A model generated the notes under the pieces. The model saw only the letters and a program-made list of their open reading frames with translations, was not told the origin of the DNA and ran no database searches. The position numbers were made by a program, and so were the translations under genes. DNA of 64,000 nt. Source: Halopseudomonas salina. GTDB lineage: Bacteria; Pseudomonadota; Gammaproteobacteria; Pseudomonadales; Pseudomonadaceae. This document shows, piece after piece, positions 1 through 8,854 of this stretch (its first letter is position 1; each line of letters begins with the position of its first letter). Where the stretch lies: contig NZ_VTTI01000013.1 in the NCBI RefSeq assembly GCF_008641105.1, positions 1-64,000 on the forward strand, written 5' to 3'.

Positions 1-969
1 CCCGGGATTCTCGTCCAGCATCTTTTCCAGCGAGAACTCCTGAAGACCTGCGGAACCATGGGCCTGAGCAAAAAAGTCGACCGGCTTCAGACCACCCTCG
101 GGCTCAACCAGAATCATGCCGTACATCCCGTTGGTGATGTGTTGGGCGACCATAGGCGTGGCGCAATGGTAGACATACAGGCCCGGCGCGAGTGCCTTGA
201 ACGAGAAGCTCTTGGATTGACCCGGAGCCGCCTGGGTTACTGCTGCGCCGCCGCCAGGGCCAGTCGCCGCATGGAAGTCCACTGAATGGATGTGGGCGCT
301 GTCGATCGAGTTCTTCATGTTGACATTGACGGTATCGCCGACCCGCACGCGAATCATCGGGCCGGGGACGGTGTTGTTGAATGTCCAGAATTTATAGCTG
401 CTGCCATCACTCAGGCGACCCTGTACCTCGGTGGTTTCCAGATCGATATTGACCTCCTTGGGTCCGCGCTTGCCAACCGGCTCGCCCACCTGGCTCGGAT
501 TCTTCGAAAGATCGGGGAATTCATTCTCCGGCTGCTCCTGTGGATCGCCCACAATCAGCTTGCCGAACATTCCGGCCGCCTTGTGCCCCGGCAAGGTACA
601 CAGGTATTCGAATACGCCACTCTTGTTGGCCCGGAACACAACTGCGGTAGCAGAGCCCTTGCCGCCAATCTGATCGGAGTTGACGTCGAACTCTGGAATG
701 GCCAGGTCATGCAGCGCGCCATCGCCGTTGACCACGTTGATCTGTACAACTGCGCCTTCGGCGACCTTCAGATCGGGGTTGACCTGGCCCTTGGTGGGCC
801 CTGCCTCGCTGACATAGACCAGCTTGCCATCTGCGATATCAGTGCGCAGGGTGAAGGTCACATCGGGAACATAGGCTACGTCTGCGCTGCCGCGCGGATG
901 CTCGGCGAGAGCCGGCACTGCGAATGCTGCGACAAACCACAGCATGAGCAGGGAAAGGAAGGTTTTCAT
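1..969 (-). CDS. nirK: Copper-containing nitrite reductase, three-domain type (3' end outside window)
   Basis: Periplasmic reduction of nitrite to nitric oxide in denitrification. 323 residues are visible and the reading frame stays open at the window edge. Residues 1-22 are a signal peptide ending in ALA. Residues 27-145 form an extra cupredoxin domain with a full type 1 copper set (H87, C124, H129, M134). After a Pro/Glu-rich linker (146-170) comes the usual NirK domain I: H228, catalytic D231 and H233 in HSVDFHAATG, H268/C269, H277 and M282. The C-terminal domain with the remaining type 2 copper histidines lies off-window. The HITNGMYGMILVEP segment resembles the AniA-like class. An SD-like GGAG precedes the ATG, and an ANR/FNR-type box lies upstream. 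The family is certain from the residues seen. The fused N-terminal cupredoxin resembles the arrangement known from Hyphomicrobium NirK. Confidence 0.93.
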   Translation of the reverse strand, partial: MKTFLSLLMLWFVAAFAVPALAEHPRGSADVAYVPDVTFTLRTDIADGKLVYVSEAGPTKGQVNPDLKVAEGAVVQINVVNGDGALHDLAIPEFDVNSDQIGGKGSATAVVFRANKSGVFEYLCTLPGHKAAGMFGKLIVGDPQEQPENEFPDLSKNPSQVGEPVGKRGPKEVNIDLETTEVQGRLSDGSSYKFWTFNNTVPGPMIRVRVGDTVNVNMKNSIDSAHIHSVDFHAATGPGGGAAVTQAAPGQSKSFSFKALAPGLYVYHCATPMVAQHITNGMYGMILVEPEGGLKPVDFFAQAHGSAGLQEFSLEKMLDENPG

Positions 970-1048
970 GATCAGAACTCCATTAACCCGGGGATGGGCA
1001 ATCTGGTTGCCCGTGTCCCAAGGCTACGCGTGGGCTGATCGGGAAAAA

Positions 1049-1062
1049 TTGATACTGGTCAA
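1049..1062 (-). promoter_or_regulatory. ANR/DNR (FNR-family) box upstream of nirK
   Basis: On the + strand the site reads TTGAT-ACTG-GTCAA, one mismatch from the FNR/ANR consensus TTGAT-N4-ATCAA. Its centre is about 87 bp upstream of the nirK ATG. A TAGCCT hexamer at 1021-1026 (minus strand) would serve as -10 and put the transcript start near 1014, about 41 bp from the box centre, the class II activator position. This predicts induction under low oxygen or nitrogen oxides. Binding by ANR rather than DNR is not decidable from sequence. Confidence 0.75.
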
Positions 1063-1115
1063 TTGTGAAAAATTGTCTGCAATGAGCAGTCTGCTGCTAC
1101 ATTGAAATTCCGCTT

Positions 1116-3992
1116 TCACCGCGCTGACTCATATTCACTCAATACCTGGCGGCACCCCGGCCCGACGCCTTCGCCCATACCCGCGTCCACCCAGGGCAGA
1201 ATTGCCAGTGGCGGAGCCACCGCCAGGCCGATAACACTGGCAACCCCCCTGGCGAACAGCTCGGTACTGGTGACCTCGACACTGGGAGAATCCAGCGTGC
1301 CTCGCAGCATTACCGGAGAGTTGGCGGTAAATACGCTGACATCCTTGGGGTGGCCCTCGAGCTCCATATCGATCTGCTCGGTGCTCAGGTCAATAGATCC
1401 TTTACCGGTAAAGTTGCTGTCGTCGGTATCCATGAACAACTGCGACAGGTCCACCATCCCTCCATCGGCCTGCAGCCGAACGTAGGCACAACGGATCGGC
1501 ACCTGATCGGCCTCGGCCAGGGCGGCCACCAGGGCCTCCCCTGCGTCCAGGCCCAGCAGTTCCAGGGCCAGCATATCCAGATGCCCGCCTGACATTGCCA
1601 GTTCCAGCTGGCCATCCGCGCCAGCCATGAAATCAGCCATCGATAGCCCGGTGAAACTCATATCCGCCTTCCCGCCGATGATGCCAGCCGAATCCCGGGC
1701 AACGTCTGGAAAATCGTCGCGCAGCAGCGGCTTGAGGTTCACACCAGTGGCGGACGCATCAAGCTGGCCTGTCACCTCAGCTCCACCGGCGTCGATGCGG
1801 ATATCAGTGTCCACGGTCCCGCCGCCCAGACCAAATCTGAGAGGCCGCAGATTGAGCTGCCCATCCTGCAGGTCCATTTCCATCTCGAGTTCCTGCAAAG
1901 GCAGCCCTTTGGCATACACGTGGGCAGCGGTCAGGTCGACCTCTGCGTCCATGCGGCGCAGCGCCTCCGGACTCCAGGGCTCATCGGAAAAGAAGCGACC
2001 GGACTCTTCCTGCCGCCGCGCCTCACGGCGCTGTTCTGCCGAGGCCACTTCTCCTTCGCCGGTACCGGGCGGGCTGCCCCATAGCGGACGCAGATCATCA
2101 TAATCCAGGCTTTCCGAGTACAGTGTCGCCCAGATCTTGGGCGGTTCTCCGGTACGCAGCCGCAGGTCTCCCGAGAGCTGGCTTTCGCCAAAACCGCCAC
2201 TGAAGTCGGTCAGACGCAGTATGGGGTCATCCCAGCGCAGCCGTCCCTCGATGTGATAAGGCGGCAATGATGGCAGGCTCAACTGGGTAATCTCGTTGAT
2301 CCGGTCGGGATTGGGTCCTTCGAGCCGGAACTGCGTATCCACCGACGCCAGTTCCAGCGGCCTGACGAGGGTGCCGTCTACATAGAGCGTGGTATCCCGA
2401 GAGGCGAGCGTACCTTTCACCGGATAGGGTTTCTGGGCCTCGGTCAGATCAAGCAGCGGACCGAGCTCAAGATCGAATCGAAAGGGCTCGCCGTTGCGAA
2501 AGCCGGTGCCCTTTGCCTGCAGGCCCGGCACCGGGTCGTCGGGCAACTGCCTGGAGTCCGCCTGCAACTGGATACTGAATTGCTGGGCCGGAGCGTCATA
2601 GGCCACCTCGGTCTCGTGCAATGTCATCACGCCCTCGCGAAAGCGTATATGCAGGTCGCCATCCAGCGTACCGAGGTCGGTCGAGCGGATTGGCTCCAGC
2701 GCATCGCCCAGATGAAACTGCTCGACCTGGGCATTGATCTCTCCGGTCACATCATCCTTTTCCAGCAGCAGCGATCCACTGGCTTGAAATTGTCCGTCGC
2801 CCTGTTGCGCCTGCAGTTCAGAGACATTCAGTTCTCGCTCGTCGAGGCTGGCAGTGAGGGTCAGATTGCGCAGTGAATGGTTGCCGTAGAGCAGCTCGTC
2901 CACCTTCAACGCCAACTCGATTTCACGGCCTCGCAACATCTCGAATTGATCGGCGAGACGCTCGGCAAGTGGTTGTTTGTTCTCACTTTCAGGTTGTTGC
3001 TGCTCGGCGGTTAATCGTTCCAGGACGTTCCAGCGATTCAGGTCCAGACTGGTTGCGTGCAGCTGCGCATCCAGACGCAGCGGGTCTTCGAGGACCAGGG
3101 TCATCTCGCCGTCGATATCGGTTTCGGCAGATTCAAGCTGCAGCTCCTCGAGCATCCAGCGCGGTCCGTCACGCTCCAGCCGGCCCTGCAGCTGGAAGGA
3201 CGGGAATGCCAGATCCGGATAGCCGAACATGGTTGCCAGCTCCGTTTCCTCGGGTGCTGACAATTCGAAACTGCCTTGCATGACCTGCGGCTGCAGCGGA
3301 TCACGCGCCTGGCCATCGAAGCGCACCTGCAGCTCGCCCAGATTGCCCTCGAGCCTGAGTGGATAGGCGTCCTCTTCGTCAAGCGCCTCCAGCGGGGCCG
3401 CGCCCCAGGCATCGAAATGCAGCGGTTTGCCTTGCCACTGGCCCTCCCCGCTAACCATCAGACGCCGATCGCTGTCTGCCGCTGTTCGGGTCGCAACGCT
3501 GGCTTCGATTGACGCGTCCAACTGCGCATCCTGATAGGTCAGCCGCCCGTCCTCGATCGCCAGCGTATCGGGCACCATGGGTGGCTCGTTGTCATCTTCG
3601 CTGGTCAATTCACCCCAATTGGTCGTGCCGTCCGCACGCCGGGCCAGATGCACGCGGGGTTGCTCCAGAATCAGGCGCTGCATGCCAATTTTACCGCCCA
3701 GCAGATCTCCCATCGCCGGTGCAAACTCAAGCGTGTCAATGTTGACCATATACTCGTGTTCGGCCCATTCGGTATTGGCAATGCGAATGCCCTCGATCGT
3801 GAATACCGGCGGCCAGCCCCACTCGACCGAGATATCCGCTATGTTCACTTCGCGGCCTTCCAGTCGCTGGCTTGCCTGATCCTCGATCCAGTTGCGCGCC
3901 CATTGGGATTCGGGCACGAAATACACCAGGGTACCGGCAGCCAACAGCAGTAGCACCAGCACGATCAGCATGACTTTGGCTGTTTTACCCAC
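1116..3992 (-). CDS. AsmA family protein
   Basis: Large inner-membrane-anchored periplasmic protein, 958 residues from the chosen start. AsmA-family proteins are linked to outer-membrane lipid homeostasis and bridge-like lipid transport. One N-terminal membrane segment (about residues 7-28, VMLIVLVLLLLAAGTLVYFV) is followed by a long beta-rich periplasmic region, with the AsmA C-terminal domain at roughly 650-930. I chose GTG at 3992 because a GGAG sits 7 nt upstream and the membrane segment follows directly. Longer versions from TTG at 4049 would run into the terminator of the next gene. Which AsmA paralogue it is cannot be told. Confidence 0.85.
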   Translation of the reverse strand: MGKTAKVMLIVLVLLLLAAGTLVYFVPESQWARNWIEDQASQRLEGREVNIADISVEWGWPPVFTIEGIRIANTEWAEHEYMVNIDTLEFAPAMGDLLGGKIGMQRLILEQPRVHLARRADGTTNWGELTSEDDNEPPMVPDTLAIEDGRLTYQDAQLDASIEASVATRTAADSDRRLMVSGEGQWQGKPLHFDAWGAAPLEALDEEDAYPLRLEGNLGELQVRFDGQARDPLQPQVMQGSFELSAPEETELATMFGYPDLAFPSFQLQGRLERDGPRWMLEELQLESAETDIDGEMTLVLEDPLRLDAQLHATSLDLNRWNVLERLTAEQQQPESENKQPLAERLADQFEMLRGREIELALKVDELLYGNHSLRNLTLTASLDERELNVSELQAQQGDGQFQASGSLLLEKDDVTGEINAQVEQFHLGDALEPIRSTDLGTLDGDLHIRFREGVMTLHETEVAYDAPAQQFSIQLQADSRQLPDDPVPGLQAKGTGFRNGEPFRFDLELGPLLDLTEAQKPYPVKGTLASRDTTLYVDGTLVRPLELASVDTQFRLEGPNPDRINEITQLSLPSLPPYHIEGRLRWDDPILRLTDFSGGFGESQLSGDLRLRTGEPPKIWATLYSESLDYDDLRPLWGSPPGTGEGEVASAEQRREARRQEESGRFFSDEPWSPEALRRMDAEVDLTAAHVYAKGLPLQELEMEMDLQDGQLNLRPLRFGLGGGTVDTDIRIDAGGAEVTGQLDASATGVNLKPLLRDDFPDVARDSAGIIGGKADMSFTGLSMADFMAGADGQLELAMSGGHLDMLALELLGLDAGEALVAALAEADQVPIRCAYVRLQADGGMVDLSQLFMDTDDSNFTGKGSIDLSTEQIDMELEGHPKDVSVFTANSPVMLRGTLDSPSVEVTSTELFARGVASVIGLAVAPPLAILPWVDAGMGEGVGPGCRQVLSEYESAR

Positions 3993-4047
3993 CAGAACGC
4001 TCCATCCCGAGTAGTTTGCCGAGAGACGAGTCAGGCTCAACAGGTGC

Positions 4048-4072
4048 AAAAAGCCCGCTGAAAAGCGGGCTT
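4048..4072 (-). terminator. Rho-independent terminator after the small acidic protein gene
   Basis: Perfect 8-bp stem AAGCCCGC / GCGGGCTT with a 6-nt loop. On the minus strand it is followed by a run of T. It lies just past the stop of the gene at 4091-4261 and before the AsmA gene, so the two are probably separate transcripts. Confidence 0.8.
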
Positions 4073-4090
4073 CCTACCCACACACCTTCA

Positions 4091-4261
4091 TCAATCGTCC
4101 TTGTCCTCTTCCTCCAGGTTCTCGCGTAGCTTGGCAGGGTCCACCTGGTTGAGATTCTCCCCGTCGACGGGCCCCTCCAGGTTCTCCAGCGGCTCCTCCT
4201 GGTCCGGGGTGGGTTTGTGCGGCAGGTTGTTCTCGCCAGGATGCTTGTGGTCTTCGCTCAT
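4091..4261 (-). CDS. Small acidic hypothetical protein
   Basis: 56 residues, very rich in Glu, Asp, Asn and Pro, with no membrane segment or cysteine. The ATG at 4261 has a strong SD (AAGGAGG, 6 nt spacing), and a clear terminator follows the gene, so it is probably a real single-gene transcript. Composition suggests a disordered protein. I do not recognise a function. Confidence 0.65.
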   Translation of the reverse strand: MSEDHKHPGENNLPHKPTPDQEEPLENLEGPVDGENLNQVDPAKLRENLEEEDKDD

Positions 4262-4425
4262 GCTGTCCTCCTTGCCTCGGATGTCTTCTAGGTGTGACGT
4301 CGGAATAAGGTGAGGGTTCACCGCTTTCACTGTGAATGAAGATCAGCAACCGTACCGATAGCGGGTGAAACCCCCAGGCCGCCGGGCGGTCCAAACTCTC
4401 AGCGCTCAGAGCAAAGGAGTTGATA

Positions 4426-4794
4426 ATGGACTTGGGAACGCTCTCCCTGTGGCAGAACATCGGGTTGTTTGCCCTCGCTGGCGTGGTGATCCTGTTCACC
4501 GGCACCTGGCTGGCAGGGCTCGCTGATCGCTTCGCCGACCGCACAGGTATTGGCGAGGCCATGGCAGGCAGCGTGTTCCTGGGCATGGTCACCTCGCTCC
4601 CGGGGCTCACCACGTCGATAACCGCTGCCCTCGATGGCAGGCCCTCCCTGGCCATCAGCAATGCCCTGGGCGGGATTGCAGTGCAAACAGCGTTTCTCGG
4701 ATTGGCGGATATAAGCTACCCGCGGATCAATCTGGAACATGCAGTCGCGTCAGTGCAGAACATCATGCAGATCGTCCTGCTGGCAATTCTATAG
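4426..4794 (+). pseudogene. Truncated sodium/calcium-antiporter-like protein (N-terminal part only)
   Basis: 122 residues with a strong SD (AAAGGAG) before the ATG. The segments LFALAGVVILFTGTWLAGLADRF, an AMAGSVFLGMVTSLPGLTTSI alpha-repeat and an SNALGGIAVQTAFLGLADISY stretch match the start of CaCA-family cation antiporters, which usually have about 300-350 residues in two repeats. Here the frame stops after the first repeat and I find no second repeat before the next gene at 5050. The usual acidic residue of the repeat motif (SLPE) is Gly. Most likely a deletion remnant. A short frame in a different phase (about 4797-4870) may be a further scrap. A functional half-size protein is possible but less likely. 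Confidence 0.6.
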
Positions 4795-4798
4795 GGAT

Positions 4799-4820
4799 CG
4801 AGAGCGTGCTCATGCTCTCG
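4799..4820 (+). repeat. Inverted repeat after the antiporter fragment
   Basis: Perfect 7-bp arms CGAGAGC / GCTCTCG around an 8-nt loop, starting 4 nt after the stop codon and followed by CTTTAT. The T tract is too weak to call a firm terminator. The rest of 4821-5049 shows no gene that I can support. Confidence 0.4.
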
Positions 4821-5049
4821 CTTTATGTAGGCGGCGCCGGGGTATTAGCCTTCACCGACTTCGGTGGCTGACCAGGAGGGTAGCGCCAACGCAGCAGGAC
4901 TTCGGCCACTACACATTCGCCTGTGCGAATGTCCACTCGAAGCTGGTAACCGCTGTATTGATGACGTAGCTTTTTGCAACTGGCTTCTTGCCACTCTCAG
5001 GTCGTGCAATACTGCCCGGGCACAATACACCAGGGATAAGGCTCCAATA

Positions 5050-5253
5050 ATGAAAACACAGCAGATAATGGGTATCGCTCTACTGGTCGCAGGCTTGATC
5101 ATGCTGTTCTTTGGCTGGCAATCATCACAATCGGTGGGGGAGCAATTGGTAGAGACAGTAACCGGCCGGTATACCGACAACACCATGTGGTATTTCATCG
5201 GTGGCGCCGTCGCCAGTGTAGTGGGGATTTGCCTGTTGGCCATCAGGAAATAG
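5050..5253 (+). CDS. DUF3185 family small membrane protein
   Basis: 67 residues with two membrane segments, about 6-22 (IMGIALLVAGLIMLFFG) and 49-65 (FIGGAVASVVGICLLAI), joined by a soluble stretch containing TVTGRYTDNTMWY. This layout and wording fit DUF3185, whose role is unknown. Start at ATG 5050 with an AAGG upstream. The gene ends 11 nt before the DJ-1/PfpI gene, so the two are likely cotranscribed. Confidence 0.8.
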   Translation: MKTQQIMGIALLVAGLIMLFFGWQSSQSVGEQLVETVTGRYTDNTMWYFIGGAVASVVGICLLAIRK

Positions 5254-5264
5254 TGGAGACATTC

Positions 5265-5876
5265 ATGGACGAAGTACGAACGGTGCAGGTGGGTATTTTC
5301 GTATTCGAGGACGTGGAAGTGCTCGATTTCGCCGGCCCCTTCGAAGTCCTTACCACTGCAGCACGAGTGTGGGCACGCTCCCATCCCCAGGACCCGCCGT
5401 TATTCAATGTAACCTTGCTTGCTGAAACCACATCGGTTCGGGCGCGGGCCGGATTACTGGTGCACACTGACCACTCCCTGGAGGATGCTCCCCATCTGGA
5501 TCTGCTTGTTATTCCCGGCGGCGTGGTCACCGATGAACTGGAAAAGCCGCACGTCATCAGCTGGATCAGGGAAGCCGCTACGCAGTGTCTGGTAGCTTCG
5601 GTTTGCACTGGTGCCTTTCTGGTAGCCAAGGCGGGATTGCTCGACAACCGCCGCGCCACGACGCATTGGGAGGACATCGACGATCTGCGCGAGCAATTTC
5701 CGCAGGTGACGGTACTGTCAGACCAGCGATGGGTGGACGAGGGCAGAGTCGTCAGCTCCGCCGGCATTTCCGCCGGGATCGACATGAGCCTGCACCTAGT
5801 CGAGCGCCTGGCGGGCCGTGATCTGGCGATAGCCACTGCACGGCAAATGGAGTTCGATTGGACAGAGGCCGATTGA
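5265..5876 (+). CDS. DJ-1/PfpI family protein
   Basis: 203-residue cytosolic class I glutamine-amidotransferase-fold protein. Members include isonitrile hydratase, the sensor half of GlxA regulators and stress chaperones. The start (VGIFVFEDVEVLDFAGPFEV) carries the conserved acidic residue, and the nucleophile elbow ASVCTGAF places the reactive cysteine at C114. It has no AraC-type HTH, so it is the stand-alone form. ATG 5265 has GGAG 8 nt upstream. The substrate is unknown; an isonitrile hydratase-like enzyme is the nearest guess. Confidence 0.85.
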   Translation: MDEVRTVQVGIFVFEDVEVLDFAGPFEVLTTAARVWARSHPQDPPLFNVTLLAETTSVRARAGLLVHTDHSLEDAPHLDLLVIPGGVVTDELEKPHVISWIREAATQCLVASVCTGAFLVAKAGLLDNRRATTHWEDIDDLREQFPQVTVLSDQRWVDEGRVVSSAGISAGIDMSLHLVERLAGRDLAIATARQMEFDWTEAD

Positions 5877-5921
5877 CTGGTCATCATTCCGCCTCCCAAC
5901 CAGTCAATAGCCAGGTACCCC

Positions 5922-6263
5922 ATGAGTGATTTACCACCCTGCCCCCAGTGCCAGTCCGAGTATACCTACCAGGATGCAGCGATGCTGGTCTGCCCAGAAT
6001 GCGGCAATGAATGGTCAGCCGAAGCCGAATCCGGATCAGTTGGCGGCGCGGCGGTCATCCGCGATGCCAATGGCAACCCGCTCGAGGATGGCGATGTGGT
6101 CACCGTGATCAAGGACCTCAAGGTCAAGGGTACTTCGCTGGTAGTCAAGGTCGGAACCAAGGTGAAGAACATCCGCCTGGTAGACGGCGATCACGATATT
6201 GATTGCAAGATTGACGGTATCGGACCGATGAAGCTCAAGTCCGAATTCGTCAAGAAATCCTGA
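5922..6263 (+). CDS. yjdM: YjdM/PhnA-type zinc-ribbon protein
   Basis: 113 residues. An N-terminal zinc ribbon (CPQC near residue 7 and CPEC near 24) is followed by the PhnA C-terminal domain with [13 protein letters not shown] and KDLKVKG. The family was named after the phosphonate (phn) region of E. coli but has no proven part in phosphonate breakdown, and none of those genes is nearby. Length and both domains are complete. Confidence 0.9.
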   Translation: MSDLPPCPQCQSEYTYQDAAMLVCPECGNEWSAEAESGSVGGAAVIRDANGNPLEDGDVVTVIKDLKVKGTSLVVKVGTKVKNIRLVDGDHDIDCKIDGIGPMKLKSEFVKKS

Positions 6264-6271
6264 TCGACCGG

Positions 6272-6736
6272 CTATCTGTTCACCCAGGTTGCCAGCCAGG
6301 CAATCAGCAGTGAAGCGATTACCACGAAGCTCAGTGGCTTGCGTAATGCCGGGTACCAGACCGGCGCCAGACCGTGGTTGACCGCCCAGATGTCTGCAAA
6401 ATACAGTCCGGCAAAGGCGACAAAAAACACGGGTAGAGCCAAATCGATGGGTAGGCTCAAGGCTACCCAACCCAGCAGTGGGGGTATGACCGACAGGCCC
6501 AGTTGCACTGGGGCCTGATCGCTGGCCTCGTCCGCGCGCATGGCCAGGCCCCAGTGAATCGCCCCCATGAAAGCGAGAATCACTGCAGCGTAATTGAGCA
6601 GTTCCTCCATCACCCGCTCCCGCCATGCCTCGGGGGTCACCCATAGTCCCAGGGCTGCGCTGACGAAGGGGATCAATCCGGCAAGCCCGAGTCCGACTGC
6701 AAGGGGGGGCGGTTTGATAGCGCTGAAAGGATGCAT
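6272..6736 (-). CDS. DUF3429 family integral membrane protein
   Basis: 154 residues with four predicted membrane segments (about 13-34, 50-72, 84-122 broken by SLPID, and 130-150). The GAIHWGLAM and GLYFADIWA stretches are typical of DUF3429. The role is unknown. Start ATG 6736 has a GGAG 6 nt upstream. It converges on yjdM with 8 nt between stops and lies 48 nt downstream of the transglutaminase gene on the same strand, so it may be the tail of that operon. Confidence 0.8.
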   Translation of the reverse strand: MHPFSAIKPPPLAVGLGLAGLIPFVSAALGLWVTPEAWRERVMEELLNYAAVILAFMGAIHWGLAMRADEASDQAPVQLGLSVIPPLLGWVALSLPIDLALPVFFVAFAGLYFADIWAVNHGLAPVWYPALRKPLSFVVIASLLIAWLATWVNR

Positions 6737-6784
6737 GGGTGCTCCGCTGCAAGATTGAAAACGCCAGGGTGGCGGCAAGCCTCA

Positions 6785-8854
6785 TTATAGGCGGGTGGAA
6801 CGTCCGGGCAAGTCGTCCGTATCAAGGGATGCGATGCGACCAGGTGGCAACCTGCGAGGCAAAGACCTGGTCAGCATGCGCTCGAGATTGTGCAGCTGCC
6901 CCTGCATGGTGCGATCAGCTCGGCTCTCGCTCGCATAGGTCTGACGCACATACTCATCGAAGTACGCCGCCAGTTCCGCTTTGCTGCCGGGCAATGCACT
7001 ACTCAAGCGTGCTTGCCAGTCACGCGGTCCCTCGCCCCGTTTGGCCTGCAAATCCAGCCGCTGTAGCCGTCGATCCAGCCGTGCCCAGGATCGACGCCTT
7101 GGATCCTGCGGCATGCGCCCGGGGCGCAGCGTCCACAATGCCAGGGGGATCATGACCAAAGCGGCACAGGCCAACAGAATCACACCGATACGTTGCCAAT
7201 CAGTGGTTCCCAGCCAGCGCTGAAAGAATCCCGCCTGGCTGTCGGATTGAAATCCCAGCACGCGCAACTGCCATTGAAAATTGATCTCGTCCCATTGCAA
7301 CCGGATCCTGTTGACCCAGTTGATATCCCGGTAGCGGGCAGCTGAGAGTGGCGAGTCCTCGAGAAAGCTGCCCTCGCCCTGAAGTGCCTGCTGGATGCCG
7401 CGCTCGATGCGCTGCGGTGCCACCTGAAAGGTAGGGTCGACCGACGTCCAGCCTTGACCGGGCAGCCAAGCCTCAACCCAGGCATGGGCGTCAAACTGGT
7501 GCACCAATACATAGTTTCCCGCAGGGTTGATCTCGCCACCCTGATACCCAGCGACGATGCGCGCAGGAATTCCCGCAGCGCGCAGCACGAAAGCCATGGC
7601 ACCAGCGAAATGGGCGCAGAAACCGCGCCTGGAATCAAAGAGAAACTCATCATTGGTATTCACTCCGAGCGTTTCGGGTCGCAGGGTGTAAAAAAACGGT
7701 TCCGAATTGAAATAGCGCAGGAGCGCCTGGACCAGCTCGGCGTCATCGGGGTATTGGTTGCGCAGTTCGGCTGCAAAGGCCCTGCTACGCGGGTCTACCT
7801 CCTCCGGGAGTATCGTGTACAGGCGCTGCTGCGTTTCGGTCAGCCCTTGTGGCTCAAGCAGGCTCTGTTGGTAGGAGGTGGCCCGATAGCTGGTGGTATC
7901 GCTGAGCGGCCGGCGGGAGCGAAGCATGAAGTCCCGGGTCAGTACCAGCCTTTTATCCTTGGTAGTGGCTCCGCGCAAGCTGAACACCCAGGGCTGCTGG
8001 GTAGCCCGCGTGGTTACCTGATAACCCATGGGCTCGCCAAGCGGCTCCCAGTTACCGGGCTCTGCACGTGAGGCAAAATCCAGATGACTCCACCTGCGGC
8101 CATCGAAGCTCGATAGCGTCAGTGCACGCCAGTAGAGCGTATCGTGGGCGGGAATCTCTTCATCGAACTGAACACGAAAAGCCAGCTCACTTGACCGGGC
8201 AAGATCGGCTATGTCTCCCGGCGCCATACTTTCTGCAAGCCCGGTAGTTGCACGGCCGCCGGGTGTATCCACAGACCAGAGCGGCCCGATACGCGGGAAG
8301 AGAAAGAACAGCACCAGCATCAGCGGCACCGCCTGCAATAACAGCACCGACCCGGTGCGCAGCGCACGGGATGGGTCGTTACGCCCCGCCGTCTGCTGCA
8401 GACCTACCAGCGCCGCAACGAGAACCAGCAGGGAGAACAACTGATACAGCGCCAGCAAGATCGACTGGTCGAACAGAAACGCGGTAGCGACAATAAAGAA
8501 ACCCAGGTAGATCACCACGATCGCGTCACGGGGGTTGCGCATCTCCAGCAGTTTGAACATGAACAGCAGAAGCAGCAGCATTACCGCTGCATCCAGGCCG
8601 ATTAGTGTTCGCTCGGTAAGCCAGACGCCGGCCCCAATAGCCACAATCCCCAGGGTCTTGAATATGATTCCGGGGTAAGCCCAGCGCATCCGCTGGATCT
8701 GCACGCGCCAGAGGGCGCACCCAACCCATATGACGGTAACCCACAACGGCAAACGCGGCAGATGCGGCAGCAGCACGACAATCTGCGCAGTGAGAAGCCA
8801 GGCAAGGCTGTTTCGCGGTATAAGGGTGTGGGTCTTGTGTGTTGTCGATTTCAT
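6785..8854 (-). CDS. TgpA-like membrane transglutaminase (DUF3488/transglutaminase-like)
   Basis: 689 residues. About six membrane segments lie in residues 14-195 (DUF3488), then a periplasmic transglutaminase-like domain around 390-480 with the Cys-His-Asp triad in RRGFCAHFAGAMAF, FDAHAWVEAW and SVDPT. A further membrane segment follows near 555-580, then a cytosolic tail (DUF4129-like). The P. aeruginosa homologue TgpA is essential and its substrate is unsettled. Last gene of moxR-DUF58-tgpA; its ATG overlaps the upstream stop as ATGA, showing translational coupling. Confidence 0.92.
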   Translation of the reverse strand: MKSTTHKTHTLIPRNSLAWLLTAQIVVLLPHLPRLPLWVTVIWVGCALWRVQIQRMRWAYPGIIFKTLGIVAIGAGVWLTERTLIGLDAAVMLLLLLFMFKLLEMRNPRDAIVVIYLGFFIVATAFLFDQSILLALYQLFSLLVLVAALVGLQQTAGRNDPSRALRTGSVLLLQAVPLMLVLFFLFPRIGPLWSVDTPGGRATTGLAESMAPGDIADLARSSELAFRVQFDEEIPAHDTLYWRALTLSSFDGRRWSHLDFASRAEPGNWEPLGEPMGYQVTTRATQQPWVFSLRGATTKDKRLVLTRDFMLRSRRPLSDTTSYRATSYQQSLLEPQGLTETQQRLYTILPEEVDPRSRAFAAELRNQYPDDAELVQALLRYFNSEPFFYTLRPETLGVNTNDEFLFDSRRGFCAHFAGAMAFVLRAAGIPARIVAGYQGGEINPAGNYVLVHQFDAHAWVEAWLPGQGWTSVDPTFQVAPQRIERGIQQALQGEGSFLEDSPLSAARYRDINWVNRIRLQWDEINFQWQLRVLGFQSDSQAGFFQRWLGTTDWQRIGVILLACAALVMIPLALWTLRPGRMPQDPRRRSWARLDRRLQRLDLQAKRGEGPRDWQARLSSALPGSKAELAAYFDEYVRQTYASESRADRTMQGQLHNLERMLTRSLPRRLPPGRIASLDTDDLPGRSTRL

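Noticed and set aside
286..1038. Open frame of 250 codons on the + strand
   Set aside because: It lies antisense to nirK, whose minus-strand translation has all copper ligands; its own sequence matches no family and has no SD.
4864..5049. Longer version of the DUF3185 gene starting upstream of 5050
   Set aside because: The added residues are not membrane-like and match nothing; the ATG at 5050 gives the usual family length.
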